Below, in pieces: positions 9,073 through 17,940 of a stretch of DNA of 57,920 nucleotides. Numbering within the stretch: position 1 is the first letter of the stretch; the number at the start of each line of letters is the position of its first letter. The stretch lies in assembly GCA_025360395.1 (NCBI GenBank), contig JANYCH010000285.1, positions 1-57,920 on the forward strand, read 5' to 3'. Source of the DNA: Cytophagales bacterium (GTDB lineage: Bacteria; Bacteroidota; Bacteroidia; Cytophagales; UBA9547). Position numbers and translations under genes: made by a program. The notes under the pieces are model-generated. The model saw only the letters and a list, made by a program, of their open reading frames with translations. It was not told the DNA's origin and did not search any database.

Positions 9073-10299
9073 ATGCAGTCCCAAGGCATTCAACATATTA
9101 TTTCCAAAGAAAATCATTCTAATTCTGAACCTAACAGGACATCGGTAGGAGAATTGAAAATGGAGGAGATGATTTTGAACCTTGGTCCTCAGCACCCATC
9201 TACACATGGGGTGTTACGTTTGGAAGTAATCACAGACGGAGAAATTATAAAAGATGTCATCCCTCATATTGGATATTTACACCGTTGCTTCGAAAAGCAT
9301 TCTGAATCATTGCCTTACAACCAGATAATCCCTTACGTTGACCGAATGGATTATGTGGCATCCATGAATTCAGAACATGCTTATGTTCTTGGAGTAGAAA
9401 AAATGCTGGGTATTGAAAACACATTGCCCAAAAGAATTGAATACATCAGAGTCCTAGTCGCAGAGCTCAACAGAATAGCTTCTCATTTTGTAGCGATTGG
9501 TACATATGCGGTTGATATCGGTGCATTTACCCCATTCTTATGGATGATGAGGGACAGAGAGCATATCCTAAGATTGCTTGAATGGACATGCGGCGCAAGA
9601 ATGCTTTACAATTACATTTGGATAGGCGGTCTTGTTTACGACTTGCCAGTTGGTTTTGAAGAGCAATGCGATGAATTTGTAAAATACCTTAAACCAAAAC
9701 TTTCTGAACTTGAAAAAATAATTGTTGACAATAAAATATTTATCCAGCGGACAGCCAATGTAGGTGAATTGCCCATGGCGTTGGCTATTAATTATGGATG
9801 TTCCGGGCCAGTATTAAGAGGTTCTGGTTTAAAATATGATCTGAGAAGAGTTGATGGATATTCTGTTTATCCTGAATTGGAGTTTGAAATTCCAATCGGA
9901 GAAGGAAAAATGGGCAAAACAGGAGATTGCTGGGACAGGAATTATGTTCGAGTGAAGGAATGCAGGGAATCGTTGCGAATTATTGAACAATGCCTTGAAA
10001 AGCTTACCAAAGAGCACAAAAGGACACGGGAATTTAACCCTCAGGAATTTGTTCCAAAGAAAATAAGGCCTAAATCCATGGATTTCTATGTCAGGTCAGA
10101 AAGCCCGAAAGGAGAATTGGGATTTTATTTCAGAACAGACCCGGAAGGAAAAAGCGATATTCCTTACAGGGTTAAAGCAAGGTCCTGTTGTTTTGTGAAC
10201 TTATCAGTGTTGCCAGAAATATCAAAAGGCGGAATGATTTCCGACCTGATCGCCATTATTGGTTCTATTGATGTGGTAATGGGTGAAGTTGACAGGTAA
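9073..10299 (+). CDS. nuoD: NADH-quinone oxidoreductase subunit D, stand-alone
   Basis: NuoD is the 49-kDa subunit of complex I and lines the quinone site next to the terminal Fe-S cluster. Diagnostic are NLGPQHPSTHGVLRL, the PYVDRMDYV segment with the quinone-site Tyr, and the C-terminal DLIAIIGSIDVVMGEVDR. The 408-residue length is normal. The start is uncertain: ATG 9073 adds a 29-residue polar leader, while ATG 9160 begins MEEMILNLG and has AGGAG 8 nt upstream. No other nuo gene is nearby; it sits between a terminator and a pterin synthase, so it is either displaced from or extra to a nuo operon elsewhere. Confidence 0.93.
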   Translation: MQSQGIQHIISKENHSNSEPNRTSVGELKMEEMILNLGPQHPSTHGVLRLEVITDGEIIKDVIPHIGYLHRCFEKHSESLPYNQIIPYVDRMDYVASMNSEHAYVLGVEKMLGIENTLPKRIEYIRVLVAELNRIASHFVAIGTYAVDIGAFTPFLWMMRDREHILRLLEWTCGARMLYNYIWIGGLVYDLPVGFEEQCDEFVKYLKPKLSELEKIIVDNKIFIQRTANVGELPMALAINYGCSGPVLRGSGLKYDLRRVDGYSVYPELEFEIPIGEGKMGKTGDCWDRNYVRVKECRESLRIIEQCLEKLTKEHKRTREFNPQEFVPKKIRPKSMDFYVRSESPKGELGFYFRTDPEGKSDIPYRVKARSCCFVNLSVLPEISKGGMISDLIAIIGSIDVVMGEVDR

Positions 10300-10719
10300 T
10301 TATTCACCAAAATACTCTACAAAATTCCGGGGCGTTTCGTAAAGTTTAACGCAATGTAATTTTGCTGTTTGGGAAGCCGTTTCTATTTTGGAAGCAAGTA
10401 TTTTCCAGATTTCCATGGCCAAAGTTTCTGTACTTGCCATTTTTCCCTTCATAAAATCAACATCAATATTCAGGTTTTTATGGTCAACTTTTTCAATTAC
10501 ATGTTCTTTTATCAAAACACTTAGTTTTTTCAAATCAATCACAAAACCCGTTTCAGGATCCGGAACCCCTTTCACAGTTACAATTAATTCAAAGTTGTGT
10601 CCATGCCAGTTTTCATTTGCGCACGGACCAAAAACCTGCTCGTTCTTTTCCCGGGACCAATTTGGGTTGGCCAATTTATGAGCTGCATTAAAATGTTCCT
10701 TTCGGGAAACGTATATCAT
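10300..10719 (-). CDS. 6-pyruvoyl-tetrahydropterin synthase family (PTPS/QueD)
   Basis: A 139-residue protein of the T-fold pterin synthase family, which acts on dihydroneopterin triphosphate. Zinc ligands are His14, His39 and His41 (WHGHNFEL), and the catalytic Cys33 sits six positions before the HGH histidine. That Cys-x5-HGH spacing is typical of PTPS proper rather than many QueD enzymes, so tetrahydrobiopterin-type synthesis is as likely as queuosine synthesis. ATG 10719 is preferred over a TTG one codon earlier. Its stop directly abuts the nuoD stop with no bases between. Confidence 0.85.
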   Translation of the reverse strand: MIYVSRKEHFNAAHKLANPNWSREKNEQVFGPCANENWHGHNFELIVTVKGVPDPETGFVIDLKKLSVLIKEHVIEKVDHKNLNIDVDFMKGKMASTETLAMEIWKILASKIETASQTAKLHCVKLYETPRNFVEYFGE

Positions 10720-10758
10720 CAATGTTTTCTTTACTTCTGCAAATATCCAAACCTAATG

Positions 10759-11433
10759 TCAATTGCCCAAAGAATAAACCAAACAAAGGTTAATTCCGGC
10801 AGAATATGGGTATAGTTTTAAAGGGACAGCATAGACTTCGCTGATAAGGGCATGGTCTATTGCCGGCCACAAGATGGCATTGAGCCTGCTGGACAATTTT
10901 ATATCCAACCCTAACCCAAGACTGGCAAAAATATTAAATTTCCTGTGAGCAGCATATACATAACTGCTGTAATTTGATGAGGAACCCACCACTTTGCTAA
11001 CGCTATTAAGGTAGAATGAAGGTTTTAAGCCAAATGAACCGAAGAGTTTTACAGTTTTTCCCTGGTTGAAATAGACGTTTAACAATAATGGGATTTCTAT
11101 GTAACGATCTATCACTTTTAGGTCAAAACCACTGTTTGAGAAATTGAAGGCCGTAATATTACTGGTATTGTACTGAGATTTAAGGCCTCGTTGGGCAAAA
11201 ATTAAACCTGTTACAAAATTTACAGATTTGCTTAATTCTTTGAATCCCAATATTCCGGCATGATAAGTAATAATGGGTTTGTGCTGTTGCCGGAAATCCT
11301 GGGCCAAACCCGACAAATCGGTCTGAACAGTGTAATAACTAAGATTTGGCTGGCCAACAAGTCCAATTTTTATTGATTGTGCCCGGAGTATTAAATTTGT
11401 TGTTAAAGCAACAAAAAGCAAAATTCTGCGCAT
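10759..11433 (-). CDS. PorT-like outer-membrane beta-barrel protein
   Basis: A 224-residue protein with signal peptide MRRILLFVALTTNLILRAQ and a pattern of amphipathic beta-strands typical of the OMP_b-brl_2/PorT-like family: early GLVGQPNLSYYTV, the segment DRYIEIPLLLNVYF, LFGSFGLKPSFYL, and a last strand with alternating aromatics. The R-YIEIPLLL-type motif is very common in this family. PorT itself belongs to type IX secretion, but most paralogues have unknown roles and nothing here singles this one out. It lies 39 nt upstream of the pterin synthase on the same strand. Confidence 0.72.
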   Translation of the reverse strand: MRRILLFVALTTNLILRAQSIKIGLVGQPNLSYYTVQTDLSGLAQDFRQQHKPIITYHAGILGFKELSKSVNFVTGLIFAQRGLKSQYNTSNITAFNFSNSGFDLKVIDRYIEIPLLLNVYFNQGKTVKLFGSFGLKPSFYLNSVSKVVGSSSNYSSYVYAAHRKFNIFASLGLGLDIKLSSRLNAILWPAIDHALISEVYAVPLKLYPYSAGINLCLVYSLGN

Positions 11434-11476
11434 TAGTTTATAATTTTAAAGCTTCTTTATACAAAACAAAAATTTA

Positions 11477-12445
11477 ATGATAGTAGTTACCGGTGCTTCA
11501 GGATTTATTGGAAGCTGCCTTATCGCCAGGCTAAATGCGGATAATTTTAACTATATCATCGCGGTAGATGACTTTTCATCAGGTATAAACGACATACCAA
11601 ATTTGAAAAACAAGAAGGTTCAGGAATTTGTAGACAGGAAGAATTTCATTTCCTGGTTAGGAGTCAATTATGAACTTGTCGAATTCATTTTTCATCTTGG
11701 GGCCAGAACAGATACCACAGAATTTAATTTTGAGTTGCTAAAGGAACTCAATACTGAATATTCCAAAAAAATTTGGAAAGCCTGCTGCGAATTTCAAATT
11801 CCACTAGTATATGCCTCTTCTGCTGCTACTTATGGTGATGGAGCATTTGGGTATGAAGATGATCATTACATTATTCCAAAACTTCAGCCATTAAATCCGT
11901 ATGGTGTATCCAAACAGGATTTTGATGTTTGGGCTTTGGACCAGGTTGAAAAACCTTTTTTCTGGGCCGGATTGAAATTCTTTAATGTTTACGGACCAAA
12001 TGAATATCACAAAAACAGAATGGCATCGGTCATTTTGCATGCCTTTAACCAAATAAGGCAAACAGGATCAATGAAGCTTTTCCGATCTCATAATCCGGAT
12101 TTCAAGGATGGTGGCCAGATGCGTGATTTTATTTATGTCAAAGATATCCTGAACATTTGCATTTTCCTGATGCACGATCGCAAAAACAGCGCAATTTACA
12201 ATGCAGGAACTGGCCAAGCCCGCACATTTGTAGATTTGGCAAAAGCAACTTTTAAAGCTTTGGGAATTCCGGAAAACATTCAATTTGTAGATACCCCGGA
12301 AGATATAAGGGATAAATACCAGTATTTTACTGAAGCTAAAATGGATAAATTAAGACTAATTGGCTACAAGCAGGAGTTTACCTCACTCGAAAAAGGTGTT
12401 GAGGATTATGTGAGGAATTATTTGGTAGAGAAGAGGTATTTGTAG
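11477..12445 (+). CDS. rfaD: ADP-glyceromanno-heptose 6-epimerase
   Basis: Short-chain dehydrogenase/reductase that epimerises ADP-D-glycero-D-manno-heptose for lipopolysaccharide core heptose. The NADP-binding GASGFIGS motif is at residues 6-13, the catalytic pair Tyr142/Lys146 in NPYGVSK, and the family-specific FNVYGPNEYHKNRMAS and GGQMRDFIYVKD segments are present. The length of 322 is normal. No other heptose genes are nearby. It is divergent from the PorT-like gene. Confidence 0.92.
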   Translation: MIVVTGASGFIGSCLIARLNADNFNYIIAVDDFSSGINDIPNLKNKKVQEFVDRKNFISWLGVNYELVEFIFHLGARTDTTEFNFELLKELNTEYSKKIWKACCEFQIPLVYASSAATYGDGAFGYEDDHYIIPKLQPLNPYGVSKQDFDVWALDQVEKPFFWAGLKFFNVYGPNEYHKNRMASVILHAFNQIRQTGSMKLFRSHNPDFKDGGQMRDFIYVKDILNICIFLMHDRKNSAIYNAGTGQARTFVDLAKATFKALGIPENIQFVDTPEDIRDKYQYFTEAKMDKLRLIGYKQEFTSLEKGVEDYVRNYLVEKRYL

Positions 12446-12471
12446 TTATAAACTTTATCATTTCACTGCTC

Positions 12472-12716
12472 TTACTTTTTTGATGCCAAAAAAGTAACAA
12501 AAAAGGCACGAACGCCAAAAATCTTCCTTTTCCTTTCTCACAAACCCTTCACCTACAGGAAAAGCAAGATTCACGCTGGCCTTCGATGCCCCTCGCACCA
12601 CACAATTCGTCGGAGATTGTTATATGCAATATGGTTTGTATCTGACCTTGGAAGAAATTTAGCCATTTCTTCCACCGCCTTGAATTTTTGGCTCTTTTTC
12701 TTCAAAGAAAAAGAAC
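12472..12716. repeat. Bacteroidetes-type intergenic repeat with terminal hairpins
   Basis: The left end is a perfect hairpin, TTACTTTTTTG (12472-12482) with CAAAAAAGTAA (12487-12497), followed by CAAAAAAGGC. The right end is another, CTTTTTCTT (12694-12702) with AAGAAAAAG (12705-12713). About 190 bp of moderately GC-rich sequence lies between. From memory, elements ending in paired A/T-run hairpins recur many times in Bacteroidetes genomes, often misread as short ORFs such as 12571-12762 here. No protein is supported. Whether it is mobile cannot be decided from one copy. Confidence 0.6.
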
Positions 12717-12751
12717 TCTGAACTAATGTTAATACAAGATTTCTAGCATTA

Positions 12752-12775
12752 TAACCGGTCAAATCTGACCGGTTA
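12752..12775. terminator. Terminator hairpin between rfaD and clpB
   Basis: TAACCGGTCA (12752-12761) and TGACCGGTTA (12766-12775) form a perfect 10-bp stem with a 4-nt loop, with T-rich sequence on the plus side and ATAATG on the minus side. It is 11 nt beyond the clpB stop and can serve both converging units. Confidence 0.75.
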
Positions 12776-12786
12776 TTTTATTCCTG

Positions 12787-15417
12787 TTAAATTACTACTT
12801 CTTGCTTTTCCACATTTTCGAAAGCAACAACTCCGTCAAGGGCCATATTTACTATGATGTGGCTGTCTTTTTTTATTTTCCCTGCCAGTATTTCTTTGGA
12901 TAAAGCATTGAGGATCCGGTTTTGTATCAATCTTTTAAGTGGCCTTGCACCAAATTGCGGGTCGTAACCTTCTCTTGAAAGATATTCAATTACATTATCG
13001 TTTGCCTCAATTTGTACTCCACTTTCAAGCAATCTCTGTTGAATTTGTTTCCACTGGATAGCCACGATTTTATGTACAACATTCTGCATTAATGGTTTAA
13101 ACATCACGATCTCATCAATCCTGTTTAGGAATTCCGGACGGATGGTTTTTTTCAACAGTGCAAAGACTTCTTCTTTGGTTTTATCAATTATATCAAGCTG
13201 GGCAAAAACATCTTTTTGTTCAAAACCTTCAAAATTGTCCTGTATCACATGCGCTCCAGCATTGCTGGTCATGATGATGATCGTGTTTTTAAAATTCGCA
13301 ATCCGGCCTTTGTTGTCAGTTAAACGGCCATCGTCTAATACTTGCAACAAAATGTTAAAGGTATCCGGATGTGCTTTTTCAATCTCATCAAGCAAAACAA
13401 CCGAATAAGGTTTACGGCGAACGGCTTCAGTCAATTGACCACCTTCATCGTATCCAACATATCCCGGTGGAGCACCAATCAAACGGCTTACCGAATGTTT
13501 TTCCTGGTACTCACTCATGTCAATCCTGATCATAGAATTTTCATCATTGAACAGATAATCTGCAAGGGCTTTGGCCAGCTCAGTCTTACCGACCCCGGTT
13601 GTACCAAGGAAAATAAAGGAACCAATAGGTCTTTTTGGATCATGCAAACCGGCACGGCTTCTGCGAACAGCATCTGCAACAGCTTCAATTGCTTCTTCTT
13701 GTCCGGCAACCCTTTTTCCAAGTTCAACCTCAAGATTCAGAAGTTTTTCCCTATCGCTTTGAAGCATTTTTGAAACTGGTACTCCTGTCCATTTGGCTAC
13801 AATTTCAGCAATGTCTTCACTTGTTACCTCTTCTTTTAAAAGAGGGTGTCCATGTTCGCGCATATCTGTAATCTGCTTGTTCAGATCTCCAAGTTTCGTT
13901 TCGCTTTCTTTGATTTTTCCATAGCGTAGTTCTGCTACCTTGCCATAGTCACCTTGTCTTTCAGCCTGATCTGCCTCCAGTTTGCTTCTTTCTATATTTT
14001 CCTTTTCCTGTTTTATGGACTGGATCAGGTTTTTTTCACTTTGCCATTTCGCTTTCAGGGAGTTTCTTTTTTCTGTTAGTTCTGCCAAGTCACGGGAATA
14101 AAAATCTTCCTTTTCTTTGTCATTTTCCCGTTTCATAGCTTCTCTTGCAATTTCCAGCTGCATTATTTTGCGCTGTACTTCATCGAGTTCTTCAGGAACA
14201 GAATCAATTTCAATCCGCAGTTTGGCTGCAGCTTCGTCCATCAGGTCAATTGCCTTGTCCGGAAGAAAACGGTCACTGATATACCTATGAGATAGTTCAA
14301 CAGCGGCAATAATGGCTTCGTCACGGATCCTGACACCATGGTGAACCTCATATTTTTCTTTGATTCCCCTTAAAATAGAAATAGCATCTTCCACCGCCGG
14401 CTCATCCACAATTACCGCCTGAAACCTTCTTTCGAGAGCCTTGTCCTTTTCAATGTACTTTTGATATTCTTTGAGGGTAGTTGCTCCAATTGCATGCAGT
14501 TCTCCACGGGCAAGTGCGGGTTTTAGCAAATTGGCAGCATCCATTGCCGATTCACCGCCAGATCCGGCTCCGATTAAGGTATGGATCTCATCAATGAAAA
14601 GGATAATTTCTCCATCCGCATCAGTAACCTCCTTGATAACAGCTTTAAGCCTTTCCTCAAATTCCCCTTTGAACTTTGCCCCTGCAACAAGCAAGCCCAT
14701 ATCCAGAGAGACCAGGATTTTAGATTTGAGATTTTCAGGCACATCGCCGCTTACAATCCTTTGCGCAAGGCCTTCAACAATTGCAGTTTTCCCAACACCA
14801 GGCTCCCCAACTAACATGGGGTTGTTTTTTGTTCTCCTGGATAAAATTTGTAAAACCCTTCTTATTTCTTCGTCCCTTCCAATTACAGGGTCAATTTTAC
14901 CTGCTTTCGCAAGTTCGTTCAGGTTTTTAGAATATTTTTCAAGAGAGCGGTATTTTCCTTCCGCATGCTGATCAGTTACCTTGCTATCGCCGCGAAGTTC
15001 TTTTATTGCCAGTTTAAGAGATTTTTCATTGAATCCCGCATCTTTCATGAGTTGGGCTATTTTATCCGATCCTGATAATAAACCGAGGTATATATGTTCG
15101 AGGGAAACAAACTCATCACCAAACTCTTTCAGGTAATTAGTTGACTTATTTAAAGCATTATTTGCTTCATTGGATAAATATGGGCTGCCTCCTGAAACTT
15201 TTGGATAAGCTGTTATGAATGAATCTAAAGCTAGCTCAAAATTTTTCCTGTTGATGTTTAATTTCTTAGTAAGAAAAGATGAAACGTGTTCATCTGTCAA
15301 TAAAATCCCTTTTAGGATATGCCCGGTTTCAATGGCTTGCTGACCATTGGCCCCGGCAATTTCAGAAGCTTTTTGAACAGCTTCCTGGGCTTTTATTGTA
15401 TAGTTATTAAAATTCAT
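12787..15417 (-). CDS. clpB: ATP-dependent disaggregase ClpB
   Basis: ClpB threads and rescues aggregated proteins together with DnaK. The 876-residue protein shows the double Clp N-domain (1-145), the first AAA+ module with Walker A GEPGVGKT (204-211) and Walker B LFIDEIHTLIGAG, the long coiled-coil middle domain (about 405-525, rich in Glu/Lys/Arg) that distinguishes ClpB from ClpA/C, and the second AAA+ module with GTTGVGKTE and VVLLDEIEKAH. The C-terminal domain is complete. It is monocistronic. No CIRCE-type repeat was seen in the 392 nt upstream. Confidence 0.97.
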   Translation of the reverse strand: MNFNNYTIKAQEAVQKASEIAGANGQQAIETGHILKGILLTDEHVSSFLTKKLNINRKNFELALDSFITAYPKVSGGSPYLSNEANNALNKSTNYLKEFGDEFVSLEHIYLGLLSGSDKIAQLMKDAGFNEKSLKLAIKELRGDSKVTDQHAEGKYRSLEKYSKNLNELAKAGKIDPVIGRDEEIRRVLQILSRRTKNNPMLVGEPGVGKTAIVEGLAQRIVSGDVPENLKSKILVSLDMGLLVAGAKFKGEFEERLKAVIKEVTDADGEIILFIDEIHTLIGAGSGGESAMDAANLLKPALARGELHAIGATTLKEYQKYIEKDKALERRFQAVIVDEPAVEDAISILRGIKEKYEVHHGVRIRDEAIIAAVELSHRYISDRFLPDKAIDLMDEAAAKLRIEIDSVPEELDEVQRKIMQLEIAREAMKRENDKEKEDFYSRDLAELTEKRNSLKAKWQSEKNLIQSIKQEKENIERSKLEADQAERQGDYGKVAELRYGKIKESETKLGDLNKQITDMREHGHPLLKEEVTSEDIAEIVAKWTGVPVSKMLQSDREKLLNLEVELGKRVAGQEEAIEAVADAVRRSRAGLHDPKRPIGSFIFLGTTGVGKTELAKALADYLFNDENSMIRIDMSEYQEKHSVSRLIGAPPGYVGYDEGGQLTEAVRRKPYSVVLLDEIEKAHPDTFNILLQVLDDGRLTDNKGRIANFKNTIIIMTSNAGAHVIQDNFEGFEQKDVFAQLDIIDKTKEEVFALLKKTIRPEFLNRIDEIVMFKPLMQNVVHKIVAIQWKQIQQRLLESGVQIEANDNVIEYLSREGYDPQFGARPLKRLIQNRILNALSKEILAGKIKKDSHIIVNMALDGVVAFENVEKQEVVI

Positions 15418-15809
15418 AGCTTAGAAAGTATTTTGTTATTTTTTCTCAAAAGTTATTCCACCAAAGAAAGTGCGAAATATTGACATAAGAACTGATCAAA
15501 GGCATTAGGCTAACTGACTTTTTTTCAGATATTTAAGAACCGTAATATAAATCATGCTAATTAGACATACCTAAAAAATTTTTTATATGTCAAAACTAAT
15601 AAGGTGTTGAACCTTATTGTTCATTCAATTAATAAGTAATTATTCAGGCTTTAATGCGACAGGGATTGACGTGAAAATCCTTCTTGCTTCTTTACTCTTT
15701 GTAATCAATGCTAACATCAGGCGCAAGAAGATTGTAACAGAAAGCCCGCCCGGTCGCCCAAATAAAAATTAAGTCTAAGTTAAACCTTTCTAATATGCAT
15801 CACTGGCAC
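15418..15809. other. Intergenic region with one hairpin
   Basis: 392 nt between clpB (-) and the YfiR-like gene (-). The one clear structure is an 8-bp inverted repeat, AATAAGGT (15598-15605) with ACCTTATT (15611-15618); on the minus strand it could terminate the YfiR-like transcript but it has only a weak T-run. No convincing ORF, RNA gene or heat-shock operator was seen. Confidence 0.4.
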
Positions 15810-16496
15810 TTAATTCTGCAAACTCTTTAAAGTTGAGGACATTACAATATTGCTTTTCTTAATTTCCTCTTCATTCAGATCAAATTTGAGGCTGTCACCT
15901 TCTAGGAAAAAACTAACATGAACACCTGTAGTAAGCTGATGATGGTCGCTGACAACCAAAGCTTTATCATTATTGGTGGCTTTATAAACCTTAGATAGGA
16001 AATGTAATTTCTGATGGCTCACAAAATAAACATCGGCATGGCAAATGTCCTTTTCAGAAGTGATCCTTTTTATTTCAATCATTCGGTGGCCTACCTTTTT
16101 GCCATTAAACTGGGTTTCTATTTCTTTGAATAACGGCTCATTTCCAACAATCGCGATTGTAAAAACATCGCCTGTTACAGAGGCGGACCATTCTACATAC
16201 TTAATAATATTATAGAGGAAAAAAGAAATCTGTTTGTAATGTTCTTCAGCAGCCCTTTGCCGTGTTGGCTTTTTAATTTCCTTTTCTGTAGGGCTCGTAT
16301 ATTTTACTGAAAGGGTATGAACCTGTTTTTTTAGTGTGTCTATTTTTAAACTTAACCTGAGACTATCTTTTTTTAGCCTTTGAATTTGAACTTCATTATG
16401 ATTATTTTTTTTCTGTAGCTCCGTATACTTCTTCTTACTGGCACAATTGAAGAAAAATAGAATTATAAACAGAAAATAAAGGAAGGTTTTTAACAT
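15810..16496 (-). CDS. YfiR-like (DUF4154) lipoprotein with coiled coil
   Basis: A 228-residue lipoprotein: signal ending in FFNC (lipid Cys18), then a coiled-coil stretch (about 22-68, heptad-like Leu/Lys/Asp), then a domain matching YfiR/DUF4154 (about 88-228). Its marks are LYNIIKYVEWSAS, FTIAIVGNEPLF, the ICHADVYFVS segment and the ending FDLNEEEIKKSNIVMSS. YfiR in Pseudomonas restrains a diguanylate cyclase from the periplasm, but Bacteroidetes relatives are usually found without such a partner, and none is adjacent here. Family assignment is good; role is inferred only. Confidence 0.72.
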   Translation of the reverse strand: MLKTFLYFLFIILFFFNCASKKKYTELQKKNNHNEVQIQRLKKDSLRLSLKIDTLKKQVHTLSVKYTSPTEKEIKKPTRQRAAEEHYKQISFFLYNIIKYVEWSASVTGDVFTIAIVGNEPLFKEIETQFNGKKVGHRMIEIKRITSEKDICHADVYFVSHQKLHFLSKVYKATNNDKALVVSDHHQLTTGVHVSFFLEGDSLKFDLNEEEIKKSNIVMSSTLKSLQN

Positions 16497-16562
16497 TTTA
16501 ACTATCAGATATATAATGTAATAAAAAACCGTGCAACGAGAATTAAAACTTGAATAAAAAGT

Positions 16563-17780
16563 TTAATTCAATATAAACCCGGCTTTTTTCAAATCTTCCC
16601 AGTATCCCGGATAAGATTTGTTTACTACATGTTTATCTTCAAGTTCTATTTTAGCCATAAATGCCAGGGGAGCAAATGCCATTGCCATCCTATGGTCGTC
16701 GTAAGTATTTATTTTAAGGCTGTCAGGTATTGAGGTTGAAGGGATTACTTCATACCATCCATCTGATAGTTCGTTAAATGAAGCATTGTATTTTTTTAAT
16801 TCATTTTGTAAAGCAAGGATCCTGTCTGTCTCTTTTATTTTTAGGCTTTCAATACCTGTAATTTTCAGTTTAATACTCTTGGCGGCAGCACATGCAACCA
16901 CAGTTTGCGCCAAATCAGGACAATCAGCAAAATCTATTGTAACTTCCTTTTGGTGATCTTTTTTAGTAAGTAGAATACCATCAGTTGTAAATTGTGAGGC
17001 AACACCCAGTTTCTCCATAATTCCTACAATGGCGCTGTCGCCTTGCAAGGAGGCTTTTTTAAGGCCAAGCAGTTCAATTTCAGCCTTTTCAGCCAATGCA
17101 ACTACACTATACCAATAACTTGCACCAGACCAGTCAGATTCAATTTTGTATTCGTTGGCGGTATATTCCTGTTTGTTTACAGTGATCACATTGTTTGTCC
17201 AGGTATGCGACACGCCGAAAATTTTCATCAGGTCAAGGGTCATTTCAATATAGGGCCTTGATGCCACTTTGCCGGTAAGTTCTAACTGTAATCCATCAGG
17301 TAATAAAGGACTTACCATCAAAAGAGCAGAAATGTACTGGCTGCTCACATCGCCTTGTATTTGTATTTTATTTGATTTCGATTTAAAACCTTTGATTTCT
17401 ACAGGCGGGAACCCTTTATTTCCGAGGTAATCTATTTCTGCGCCTAAAGACCTCAAAGCCTCAACCAGAATTTTGACTGGTCTTTCACACATCCTTGCTG
17501 TTCCGGTTAAGATTTTGTTTTCTCCTTTCGCTGCCATTAAGGCAATCAAAAATCTCATTGTTGTTCCAGCGTCGATTACATCCAGTGTTTTTTCGCTGGA
17601 ATTAAGTAACCTCTGCATAGTGACTGTATCACGGGCATCTGATAAATTTTCTAGCTTACATTTATTGCCTGAAACAGCATTAATTATCAAAGCACGGTTG
17701 CTTTCACTTTTAGAAGAACTTAACCTTATTTTGGTTTTAATAGGATTAAGTGGCTTTTGAACAAAAACTTTATCAGACAT
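16563..17780 (-). CDS. aroA: 3-phosphoshikimate 1-carboxyvinyltransferase (EPSP synthase)
   Basis: AroA joins shikimate-3-phosphate and phosphoenolpyruvate in the shikimate pathway. Substrate-binding SSSKSESNRA (21-30), DAGTTMRF (70-77), the central SSQYISALL segment and the C-terminal DDHRMAMAFAPLA are all present. The length of 405 is slightly short but normal for Bacteroidetes. Phe77 replaces the Pro that follows this Arg in the E. coli enzyme (Pro101), a position known to influence glyphosate sensitivity; I recall this variant as common in the phylum. It stands alone, 66 nt upstream of the YfiR-like gene. Confidence 0.95.
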   Translation of the reverse strand: MSDKVFVQKPLNPIKTKIRLSSSKSESNRALIINAVSGNKCKLENLSDARDTVTMQRLLNSSEKTLDVIDAGTTMRFLIALMAAKGENKILTGTARMCERPVKILVEALRSLGAEIDYLGNKGFPPVEIKGFKSKSNKIQIQGDVSSQYISALLMVSPLLPDGLQLELTGKVASRPYIEMTLDLMKIFGVSHTWTNNVITVNKQEYTANEYKIESDWSGASYWYSVVALAEKAEIELLGLKKASLQGDSAIVGIMEKLGVASQFTTDGILLTKKDHQKEVTIDFADCPDLAQTVVACAAAKSIKLKITGIESLKIKETDRILALQNELKKYNASFNELSDGWYEVIPSTSIPDSLKINTYDDHRMAMAFAPLAFMAKIELEDKHVVNKSYPGYWEDLKKAGFILN

Positions 17781-17913
17781 GGATTTTTATAAAGAGTCGC
17801 AATTTACAATTATTAGTAAATTTCCTTGCCCGGTAATGATAAGGAAGATTGATTAAGTTTCATTCAGGATAAAACCTGTTCCATCATAATTACTTCAATC
17901 TGGCTGAAAGCCT

Positions 17914-17921
17914 TATATTTG
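17914..17921 (+). promoter_or_regulatory. Bacteroidetes -7 element TATATTTG
   Basis: Exact TAnnTTTG match, 20 nt before the ATG of the transketolase gene at 17941, giving a short leader. No clear -33 box. Confidence 0.5.
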
Positions 17922-17940
17922 TTTCTCTCTTTGGGAAACA

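Noticed and set aside
12571..12762. 63-residue minus-strand ORF (MTGYNARNLV...)
   Set aside because: It lies wholly within or at the edge of the hairpin-bounded repeat element, has repeat-like composition and no start signal; such ORFs are artefacts of this repeat type.
13342..13773. 143-residue plus-strand ORF
   Set aside because: Antisense shadow of the second AAA+ domain of clpB.
14471..14971. 166-residue plus-strand ORF
   Set aside because: Antisense shadow of clpB with Ser/Pro/Ala-rich composition; clpB is intact and conserved here.
15806..15822. Sigma-54-like TGGCAC...TGCA
   Set aside because: Spacing between GG and GC is one base too long and it lies in the coding end of the YfiR-like gene.
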